Made by a program: the position numbers and the translations under genes
Part shown: one piece after another, positions 1 through 5,503 of the stretch
How the letters are laid out: the number at the start of each line of letters is the position of its first letter
Numbering within the stretch: the first letter of the stretch is position 1
The notes under the pieces: generated by a model
The model's database searches: none
Told to the model about the DNA's origin: nothing
The model's input: only the letters and a program-made list of their open reading frames with translations
DNA from: an uncultured Burkholderiales bacterium
Lineage (GTDB): Bacteria > Pseudomonadota > Gammaproteobacteria > Burkholderiales > Burkholderiaceae_C
Reading direction: 5' to 3'
NCBI GenBank assembly: GCA_903926695.1
Contig: CAIYKK010000274.1
Location: 1-5,617, forward strand
Length of the DNA: 5,617 nucleotides

Positions 1-2
1 CG

Positions 3-332
3 ATCTGTCCAAAAGGCAAGAATTCGTACTCAGGATCTCATGTTTTTGATTTTAACCAATTAAGATCCCATGTACACGACGTAAAAAATATCTTAAAAAG
101 AAAACAAACAATAGAATATCAAAGATCATTAATGAAACCCTCGTTGAGGTATGACATTATGCATCGTGATTTTTTCACCTGTCAAATATGCGGCTCAGAT
201 AAAAAAGATGGCGTAAAATTACATGTTGATCATATTTATCCTGTTTCCAAAGGTGGGAAAACAACTCACGAAAATCTAAGGACACTGTGTGAGCGCTGCA
301 ATCTTGGCAAAGGTGCTAAAATTGAACATTAA
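3..332 (+). CDS. HNH endonuclease, C-terminal part (5' end outside window)
   Basis: The frame is open from the first bases of the window to a TAA at 330-332, so this is the last ~109 codons of a longer gene; the ATG at 132 is probably internal, not the start. The C-terminal half is a clear HNH nuclease fold: a first zinc knuckle CQIC (codons from 180), the HVDH core at 222-233, then PVSKGGKT, an Asn in ENLRTLC (273-275), and a second knuckle CERCN with GKG behind it. These are the four zinc cysteines and the catalytic His/Asn of the CxxC-DH-N-CxxC type of HNH protein. Upstream lies a CPKGKNSY segment and a lysine-rich stretch, which I believe occur in longer family members that carry this nuclease at the C-terminus. 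Such enzymes nick or cut DNA and are common in mobile and defence settings; the specific role cannot be read here. The gene is AT-rich, unlike the xdh genes that follow, which suggests acquisition by transfer. Confidence 0.88.
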   Translation: MCPKGKNSYSGSHVFDFNQLRSHVHDVKNILKRKQTIEYQRSLMKPSLRYDIMHRDFFTCQICGSDKKDGVKLHVDHIYPVSKGGKTTHENLRTLCERCNLGKGAKIEH

Positions 333-545
333 AAATAATAGTTTATAACTTGTCGCTGCACTTGCAAACCTGCCGCTGCAATTCACAGGCAGCTTTCCGC
401 TTAAATTATTCAAAATTCCTGGCTCCGAGCGATTATTAAAGTCTGCACCGCCAGAAACCAAATTAGCCAATTATTTTAATTTATTGACTTAATATAAAAC
501 TTTATGCACCGGGGTAAATTCTGATTACCTGAAGCCCACAACGCC
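333..545. other. AT-rich intergenic region upstream of xdhA
   Basis: This 213-base gap separates the HNH gene from xdhA, and the base composition changes from AT-rich to GC-rich at its right end (about 520-546). It holds a short direct repeat, CGCTGCA at 354-360 and 374-380, and a 5-bp inverted repeat, CTGCC 370-374 with GGCAG 388-392. The stretch 461-506 is very AT-rich and is the likeliest promoter area for xdhA. A TTGACT occurs at 484-489 and a TATAAA at 493-498, but they lie too close together to serve as one -35/-10 pair, so no promoter is called. Ahead of the xdhA ATG there is only a weak ribosome-binding candidate, GAAG at 531-534, about 11 bases upstream. No coding region is supported here. 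Confidence 0.5.
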
Positions 546-2312
546 ATGAACTCCACGCCCTCTGCCACCCCGCTCCCCGCCAAAACCATCCGCTTTATCC
601 GGCGCGGCCAAGTCGTCAGCCTGGACAACGTGCCGCCCGAGCGCACGCTGCTGGAAGTGCTGCGCGAAGACCTAGTCGCGTGCGGCACCAAGGAGGGCTG
701 CGGCGAAGGCGACTGCGGTGCCTGCACCGTGGTGCTGGGCCAAGCCGAGGACGGCACGCTGCGCTACCGGGCCATCAACAGCTGCATCCGGCTGGCCCAC
801 TCGGTGGACGGCATGGCGCTATGGACAGCCGAAGACCTGACCGCTGATCCGCTAATCCCGCCCCTCACGGCAGCCGCCGCGCCCCCAGCCCCGCCCGCGC
901 TGCACCCGGTCCAAGAGGCGATGGTGCAGTGCCACGCCTCGCAATGCGGCTTTTGCACGCCGGGTTTTGTGATGAGCCTGTTTGGGCTGTACCAGCAGCA
1001 TGTGCTGAAAGGGGAAAGCATCACGCGCTCGCAGGCGCAAGAGGCGCTCTCGGGCAACCTGTGCCGCTGCACCGGCTACCGGCCCATTCTGGACGCCGCG
1101 CAAACGATGGCCGACCTGCCGCCGGTTCGCGTCGATGAAGCCGCGCTGCTGGCGCAACTTGACGAGCTTGCGCAATTGGCGCAACCGGCCTGCGGGTCAG
1201 TCGCCGCCGGGCTATCGAGCGCTACGCCGCCAGTTTGCGGCGGGCTGCCCGCTTCTGAATCCGCCGCTGCGGCAGCGTCTGCGCCGCAAACTGTTTGGGC
1301 GTACCAGTCGCCGCGCACGCTCGCCAGCCTGCTCCAGCTTCGCGCCACGCACCCGAAGGCCCAGCTCGTGGCGGGCTGCACCGATGTGGGGCTGTGGATC
1401 ACCAAACAGCACCAGCAGTTTGCCCAAATCATCGACCTGACGCAGGTGCAGGAACTGCGCCGCCTCGACGCGCAGCCGCAGTTTCTGCTGATTGGCGCGG
1501 CAGTGACGCTGGCCGACGCGTTTGACGCGTTGGCCAAAGAGCGGCCCGAACTGCACAGCTTTGCGACCCGCTTTGCCGGGTTGCCGGTGCGTAACTCCGG
1601 CACGCTGGGCGGCAACGTGGCCAACGGCTCGCCGATTGGCGACTCGATGCCGCTGTTGATCGCACTGGGCGCGTCCGTCGTGCTGACCAGCGTGTACGGC
1701 CAGCGTGAATTGCCGCTCGAACATCTCTACATCGGCTACCGGCAAAACGTCATGGCCCCCGACGAAGTGCTGGCGTGGATCAAGGTGCCGAGAGCGCCCA
1801 CGCTGTCCGCGCCGGAAACATGCGCAGAAACCCAAACCCAAACCCAAACCCAAGCTCAAGCTCAAGCTCAAGCTCAAGCTCAAGCCGCATCGGCATCGGC
1901 ATCGGCATCAGGATCAGCACCAGCGGCAGCGGTTAAAAGCCGTGAATTTTTGCGCGTTTACAAAATTTCCAAACGCTACGACGACGATATTTCCGCCGTC
2001 TGTCTGGCGCTCAATTTGCGCCTGAACGGCGGCTTGGTCGAATCAGCCTCCATCGGCGCGGGCGGCGTGGCGGCCATCCCCGTGCGGGCTGTCAAAACCC
2101 AAGCCGCATTGATCGGCCAGCCGTGGACGCTGGCAACGGTCCAATCAGCCATCGCCGTGCTGCGCGCCGAGTTTTCGCCGATTTCGGATATGCGCGCCAG
2201 CGCCGCCTACCGCACCGAAGTGCTGGGCAATCTGCTGCAGCGCTACTGGCTCGAAAGCCAGGGCCAGACGCAGATCAACCTGGCCTCGTTTGTGCTGGAG
2301 GATTTGGCATGA
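546..2312 (+). CDS. xdhA: Xanthine dehydrogenase small subunit ([2Fe-2S] and FAD)
   Basis: 588 residues; electron-transfer subunit of cytoplasmic xanthine dehydrogenase, carrying two iron-sulfur clusters and FAD (naming as in Rhodobacter/Pseudomonas; E. coli uses xdhA for the molybdenum subunit). Domains: plant-type ferredoxin, residues ~14-95, with GCGEGDCGAC giving C52, C57 and C60, plus C80; helical [2Fe-2S] domain, ~118-190, with SQCGFC (C134, C137) and NLCRC (C173, C175); FAD-binding domain, ~248-417, with LVAGCTD (274-280) and NSGTLGGNVANGSPIGD (350-366); C-terminal flavoprotein domain, ~468-588, with KISKRYDDDISAV. All expected ligands are present. The family is usually ~480-500 residues; the excess sits in an Ala-rich linker (~192-248) and a repeat tract (~419-467). 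The ATG at 546 is the first Met before the ferredoxin domain and leaves a ~13-residue leader. The stop overlaps the xdhB start (ATGA), so the two are almost certainly co-transcribed and translationally coupled. Confidence 0.96.
   Translation: MNSTPSATPLPAKTIRFIRRGQVVSLDNVPPERTLLEVLREDLVACGTKEGCGEGDCGACTVVLGQAEDGTLRYRAINSCIRLAHSVDGMALWTAEDLTADPLIPPLTAAAAPPAPPALHPVQEAMVQCHASQCGFCTPGFVMSLFGLYQQHVLKGESITRSQAQEALSGNLCRCTGYRPILDAAQTMADLPPVRVDEAALLAQLDELAQLAQPACGSVAAGLSSATPPVCGGLPASESAAAAASAPQTVWAYQSPRTLASLLQLRATHPKAQLVAGCTDVGLWITKQHQQFAQIIDLTQVQELRRLDAQPQFLLIGAAVTLADAFDALAKERPELHSFATRFAGLPVRNSGTLGGNVANGSPIGDSMPLLIALGASVVLTSVYGQRELPLEHLYIGYRQNVMAPDEVLAWIKVPRAPTLSAPETCAETQTQTQTQAQAQAQAQAQAASASASASGSAPAAAVKSREFLRVYKISKRYDDDISAVCLALNLRLNGGLVESASIGAGGVAAIPVRAVKTQAALIGQPWTLATVQSAIAVLRAEFSPISDMRASAAYRTEVLGNLLQRYWLESQGQTQINLASFVLEDLA
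1231..1293. repeat. Nested inverted repeat in the xdhA interdomain linker
   Basis: CAGTTTGCGGCG at 1231-1242 is the exact reverse complement of CGCCGCAAACTG at 1282-1293 (12 of 12 bases). Between the arms lies a smaller palindrome, CGCTGC at 1265-1270 and GCAGCG at 1272-1277 around a single G. The structure lies wholly within coding sequence for the Ala-rich linker between the iron-sulfur and FAD domains (residues ~229-250), where extra sequence is tolerated. It may be a relic of a small palindromic element absorbed in frame, or a chance product of GC-rich codons. Confidence 0.6.
1830..1922 (+). repeat. In-frame hexanucleotide repeat tract in xdhA
   Basis: Three hexamer blocks follow one another: ACCCAA four times (1830-1853), GCTCAA five times (1854-1883), then GCATCG three times from 1887, decaying through GCATCA, GGATCA and GCACCA. 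They encode Thr-Gln, Ala-Gln and Ala-Ser dipeptide repeats at residues ~429-459. Because the unit is six bases, gain or loss of units keeps the frame. The tract sits in the loop between the FAD-binding domain and the C-terminal flavoprotein domain, so length changes should be tolerated. Near-perfect DNA-level identity points to recent replication slippage. Confidence 0.93.
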
Positions 2313-2518
2313 GTACGGACAACGACTTTTCGCCCAGCCGCGATGCGGCGCTCGCCCCGCAAGTGAGCACGGCCAATGCGCTGGCCGATACGCAAAATCT
2401 TGCTCGGGCGGATGTGCCGCCTAGCGCCGAAAATCAATCGCCCATCAGCCCGCCGTCCACGGTCAGCCCGCCCGACCTTGCCCCGGACTCCGCCGCGCTG
2501 CCCGCTGCTGGTCACTCG
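2309..2518 (+). other. Low-complexity N-terminal extension of XdhB
   Basis: Residues 1-70 are rich in Ala, Pro and Ser (for example SPISPPSTVSPPDLAPDSAA) and precede the conserved start of the molybdopterin-binding subunit. There is no further Met until residue 171, which lies inside the conserved domain, and the ATGA overlap with xdhA supports the 2309 start, so the extension is probably translated. It shows no hydrophobic segment and no twin-arginine motif. It is likely a disordered tail; its function is unknown. Confidence 0.6.
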
Positions 2519-4966
2519 CACTTTCACGAAAGCGCCCGCGCCCAAGTCGCGGGCCGCGCCCTGTACGTGGACGACATCCCGGAGCTGAAGGGCACGCTCT
2601 ACGCCGCGCCGATTCTCTCCACCGTAGCGCACGGCAAACTGCTCGGCGTGGACAGCGCCGCCGCGCTCGCCCTGCCCGGCGTGTACGGTCTGGTGCTGGC
2701 CAGCGACATTCCCGGCGACCCGCTGCTGGGCAATTTTGCGCACGACGAGCCGGTGTTCGCGCAAAGCACCGTGCAACACATCGGCCAAGTCATCGGCCTG
2801 GTCGTGGCCGAGTCGGTGATGCAGGCGCGCCGCGCTGCGCGCCAAGTGCGCTGCCAGATTGAAGCGCTGCCCGCCATCCTGAGCGTTCACGACGCTTTGA
2901 AAGCGCAAAGCTACGTGCTGCCGCCCGTCTTCGTGCAGCGTGGCGACGCCGACGCGGCCCTGAAAGCAGCCAAGCACACGCTGCAAGGCCAGCTCGAAGT
3001 CGGCGGGCAGGAGCATTTTTACCTTGAAGGCCAGATCGCCTACGCGCTGCCGCAGGAGCAAAACCAGTGGCTGATCTACTCCAGCACCCAGCATCCCGGC
3101 GAGGTGCAGCATTGGGTGGCGCACGCGCTGGGCCTGGACCAGCACGCGGTGCGCGTTGAATGCAGGCGTTTGGGCGGCGGCTTTGGTGGCAAAGAAACGC
3201 AGGCCGGGCACTTGGCCGTCTGGGCGACGCTGGCGGCGCGCAAGTTTCAGCGCCCGGTCAAACTGCGGCTCGACCGCGACGAGGATTTTTTAATCACCGG
3301 CAAGCGCCATCCGTTTGCCTACGACTACACCGTGGGTTTTGACGACAGCGGGCGGCTCTGCGGCCTCCAACTGACGATGCTCGCCAACTGCGGCTTCAGC
3401 GCCGACTTGAGCGGCCCGGTGGCGGATCGGGCGATTTTCCACGCCGACAACGCTTATTTTCTGCAGGACGTGGCGATTGCCTCCTACCGCTGCAAGACCA
3501 ATACGCAGAGCCACACCGCTTTTCGCGGCTTTGGCGGGCCGCAGGGCATGATCGTGATCGAGGCGATTCTGGGCGACATTGCAAGGCAACTCGGGCTGGA
3601 CGCGCTGGAAGTGCGGCGGCGCAACCTCTACAGCGACGAACTGATCACGCCCGCCAGCGAAAACGCGCCGAAAAACGCGCCGCTTGCGCCAGCCAGCCAA
3701 GCCGCGCCGGAAGACCAACTCATCACACCGGCCAGCCAAACCGCTTCAGAAAAAAATCCGCTTGCGCCCGCCAGCGGCACCGCGCCGAACAAACCGCCCG
3801 CACAGCGCCGCGACACCACGCACTACGGCATGACGGTCGAAGACAACATCCTCGCGCCGCTGCTGGCCGCGCTGGAAACCAGCGCCGATTACCCGCGCCG
3901 CCGCCAAACCATCGTCGCGTGGAACGCAAACAGCCCGGTCATCAAACGCGGCATCGCGCTCACGCCGGTGAAATTCGGCATCTCCTTCACCGCCACGCTG
4001 TTCAACCAGGCGGGCGCGCTGGTGCATGTTTATACCGACGGCTCATGCCAAGTGAACCACGGCGGCACCGAAATGGGCCAGGGGCTGAACACCAAAGTCG
4101 CGCAGATCGTCGCCGACGAGCTGGGCATTGTTTTTGAGCAGGTTCTCGTCACCGCCGCCGACACCGGCAAAATCCCCAACGCCTCGGCCACCGCTGCCTC
4201 GGCGGGCACGGATTTGAACGCCCGAGCCGCCCAGTACGCCGCCCGCAACGTGCGCGACAACCTGGCGCAGTTCGTCGCCGGGCTGGACGGCTGCGGCGCA
4301 GGCGCGGTGTCGTTTCGGGGCGGCGCAATCAGCACGCCCACGAGCTGCCGGGCGTTCACCGACGTGGTGAAACTCGCCTACGCCAACCGCATCCAGCTCT
4401 GGAGCGACGGTTTTTACCGCACGCCGAAAATCCATTACGACAAAACGACGCTCACGGGCCGGCCGTTTTATTACTTTGCCTACGGCGCGGCCTGCACCGA
4501 GGTGGCGATTGACACGCTGACGGGCGAGAGCCGTGTTTTGAAAGTGGACATCCTGCACGACGTGGGCCGCTCAATCAACCCGGCGATTGACATCGGCCAG
4601 ATCGAAGGCGGTTTTGTGCAAGGCATGGGCTGGCTGACCACCGAGCAGCTAGTCTGGAACGCGCAAGGCCAGCTCAGCACCCACGCGCCCAGCACGTACA
4701 AAATCCCAACGGCGGGCGACATTCCGGCGCATTTCAACATCGCCCTGTGGCCAGAACCGAACCGTGAAGACAACGTGTTTGGCAGCAAAGCCGTGGGCGA
4801 GCCGCCTTTTATGCTGGCCATCAGCGTGTTTGAGGCGCTACGCGATGCGGTAGCCGCCGCCCGCAACGACGGCGCGCCGGTGCGGCTGACCGCGCCCGCC
4901 ACGGCGGAAAACGTGCTGCGCGCCCTCAGTGAGAAATCTTGCTTTCCAGCGAGTGCAGGTCGCTGA
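2309..4966 (+). CDS. xdhB: Xanthine dehydrogenase molybdopterin-binding subunit
   Basis: 885 residues from the ATG at 2309, which overlaps the xdhA stop by four bases; the open frame upstream of it (to 2123) lies inside xdhA and is not used. This catalytic subunit holds the molybdenum cofactor and hydroxylates hypoxanthine and xanthine. Homology begins near residue 71 (HESARAQVAGRALYVDDIP). By comparison with bovine xanthine oxidase the active-site residues are intact: Q234 in GGQEHFYLE, E296 in GGGFGGKET, R406 in TAFRGFGGPQ, F560/T561 in KFGISFT, and E831 in KAVGEPP; the cofactor motif TEMGQGLNTK is at 587-596. The family is usually ~770-790 residues. The excess is an Ala/Pro-rich N-terminal extension (1-70) and a repeat insertion (~445-498) between RRRNLY and THYGMTVEDN. 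No export signal is evident. The last 13 codons overlap the opposite-strand CZB gene. No xdhC chaperone gene follows in this window. Confidence 0.96.
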   Translation: MSTDNDFSPSRDAALAPQVSTANALADTQNLARADVPPSAENQSPISPPSTVSPPDLAPDSAALPAAGHSHFHESARAQVAGRALYVDDIPELKGTLYAAPILSTVAHGKLLGVDSAAALALPGVYGLVLASDIPGDPLLGNFAHDEPVFAQSTVQHIGQVIGLVVAESVMQARRAARQVRCQIEALPAILSVHDALKAQSYVLPPVFVQRGDADAALKAAKHTLQGQLEVGGQEHFYLEGQIAYALPQEQNQWLIYSSTQHPGEVQHWVAHALGLDQHAVRVECRRLGGGFGGKETQAGHLAVWATLAARKFQRPVKLRLDRDEDFLITGKRHPFAYDYTVGFDDSGRLCGLQLTMLANCGFSADLSGPVADRAIFHADNAYFLQDVAIASYRCKTNTQSHTAFRGFGGPQGMIVIEAILGDIARQLGLDALEVRRRNLYSDELITPASENAPKNAPLAPASQAAPEDQLITPASQTASEKNPLAPASGTAPNKPPAQRRDTTHYGMTVEDNILAPLLAALETSADYPRRRQTIVAWNANSPVIKRGIALTPVKFGISFTATLFNQAGALVHVYTDGSCQVNHGGTEMGQGLNTKVAQIVADELGIVFEQVLVTAADTGKIPNASATAASAGTDLNARAAQYAARNVRDNLAQFVAGLDGCGAGAVSFRGGAISTPTSCRAFTDVVKLAYANRIQLWSDGFYRTPKIHYDKTTLTGRPFYYFAYGAACTEVAIDTLTGESRVLKVDILHDVGRSINPAIDIGQIEGGFVQGMGWLTTEQLVWNAQGQLSTHAPSTYKIPTAGDIPAHFNIALWPEPNREDNVFGSKAVGEPPFMLAISVFEALRDAVAAARNDGAPVRLTAPATAENVLRALSEKSCFPASAGR
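3641..3796 (+). repeat. Tandem 78-base (26-residue) duplication inside xdhB
   Basis: Two adjacent 26-codon units, 3641-3718 and 3719-3796, match at 15 of 26 residues without gaps. Each starts LITPAS and contains PLAPAS 13 residues on, so the segment reads as four diverged half-units carrying a PAS tripeptide. It is inserted between RRRNLY (435-441) and THYGMTVEDN (504-513), which are nearly contiguous in usual family members as I recall them. It probably forms a surface loop near the substrate-entry side of the molybdenum subunit. Confidence 0.85.
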
Positions 4967-5354
4967 CGACAAGCAGCGAATTCTGGTCAAAGTCGCTGTG
5001 CAGCAATTTCTTGGCAGCCGTCAAGCCCTGAGTCTTGAAGGAGTGAATCACGTCGCCAGCGCAGGTATGAAACTGCGCGTGATGGTGGCGCATGTTCTGA
5101 AAAGTATCCAGGTCGCCGTAATACTTTGCGCCATTGCCATGAATCCACTGCCCCAGCAGGCAGTGGTCGTCCCGGCAGACCACGGTTTCATCCAGCGTTT
5201 CCTGGCTGTGGCCGTTGATGTAATTGGTCAATTTCTGCCGCCAGTCCCGATGGGCCTGAATCCACTTGTTGAAATCCAGATCATCCTGTGTTATTTCCTG
5301 TGTATTGCGGTTTTTGAAAAAGGCAGGCTTGCGTACAAAATCGAAAAAGGCCAT
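4926..5354 (-). CDS. Stand-alone CZB (chemoreceptor zinc-binding) domain protein
   Basis: 142 residues from the ATG at 5352-5354. A TTG eight codons upstream (5376-5378) could also start the frame, but the ATG gives a family-like N-terminus (MAFFDFVRKP) and has GGGTGA five bases ahead of it. Counting from this ATG, the CZB zinc site is complete: HxxW (H35, W38), the Cys of CLLGQW (C65) and HAQFH (H92, H96), a 3-His/1-Cys pattern. The domain is a soluble helical bundle; in chemoreceptors and diguanylate cyclases it senses zinc or oxidants such as hypochlorous acid through the zinc-bound Cys. Here it has no attached receptor, cyclase or membrane segment, so its partner is unknown. It is transcribed toward xdhB, and its last 41 bases overlap the xdhB 3' end on the other strand. 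No regulator or chemotaxis gene lies nearby. Confidence 0.87.
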   Translation of the reverse strand: MAFFDFVRKPAFFKNRNTQEITQDDLDFNKWIQAHRDWRQKLTNYINGHSQETLDETVVCRDDHCLLGQWIHGNGAKYYGDLDTFQNMRHHHAQFHTCAGDVIHSFKTQGLTAAKKLLHSDFDQNSLLVVSDLHSLESKISH

Positions 5355-5381
5355 CACATTCACCCATATTGTGGACAAGGA

Positions 5382-5394
5382 ATAGAAATTCTAT
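5382..5394. repeat. Short AT-rich inverted repeat upstream of the CZB gene
   Basis: ATAGAA and TTCTAT flank a single A, a perfect 6-bp inverted repeat 28 bases upstream of the CZB start codon. On the - strand the same patch contains TATAGAAT, which could be part of a -10 element, but no good -35 box lies at the right distance. It could be an operator or chance in AT-rich DNA. Confidence 0.25.
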
Positions 5395-5470
5395 ATCTAC
5401 GCATTTTTCAGACCCTGCCATCGATCCGACGGCGGATTATTTCAATATCAACGGCGTCAAGTTGACATCC

Positions 5471-5492
5471 TCCCCCGCCTGAAGGCGGGGGA
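5471..5492 (-). repeat. Subterminal hairpin of the IS right end
   Basis: TCCCCCGCC (5471-5479) pairs with GGCGGGGGA (5484-5492), a perfect 9-bp stem closed by a TGAA loop. In IS200/IS605 elements the TnpA transposase recognises such subterminal hairpins, and in tnpB-type elements the same structure forms the 3' scaffold of the guide RNA. No run of T follows on either strand, so it is not a typical intrinsic terminator. Confidence 0.85.
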
Positions 5493-5503
5493 TTCCTACG
5501 GCG

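Noticed and set aside
276..470. A 64-codon open frame on the - strand across the HNH gene end and the gap
   Set aside because: Half of it is antisense to the well-supported HNH domain, no motif is recognisable, and AT-rich gaps often leave such frames open.
484..498. TTGACT and TATAAA as a sigma-70 promoter for xdhA
   Set aside because: Only three bases separate the two hexamers, so they cannot form one promoter; pairing either with another box gives poor matches.
1830..1922. Repeat tract as a CRISPR array or a mobile-element footprint
   Set aside because: The units are contiguous hexamers without spacers and stay in frame, as expected for a coding microsatellite.
2123..2308. Upstream extension of the xdhB frame
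   Set aside because: It lies entirely inside xdhA in another frame and encodes nothing XdhB-like; the ATG at 2309 forms the usual ATGA overlap with the xdhA stop.
2243..3211. A long (322-codon) open frame on the - strand
   Set aside because: It is antisense to xdhA/xdhB coding with catalytic motifs on the other strand; GC-rich genes routinely produce such shadows.
5355..5378. TTG start giving a 150-residue CZB protein
   Set aside because: The TTG has no ribosome-binding sequence ahead of it, while the ATG at 5354 has GGGTGA at a suitable distance and a family-like N-terminus.
4929..5465. A 178-codon open frame on the + strand after xdhB
   Set aside because: It mirrors the CZB gene, whose zinc-binding motifs are complete on the - strand; the + strand translation has no recognisable domain.
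5471..5492. GC-rich hairpin as a rho-independent terminator
   Set aside because: No T-run follows on either strand, and its position and sequence fit the subterminal hairpin of an IS200/IS605 right end.
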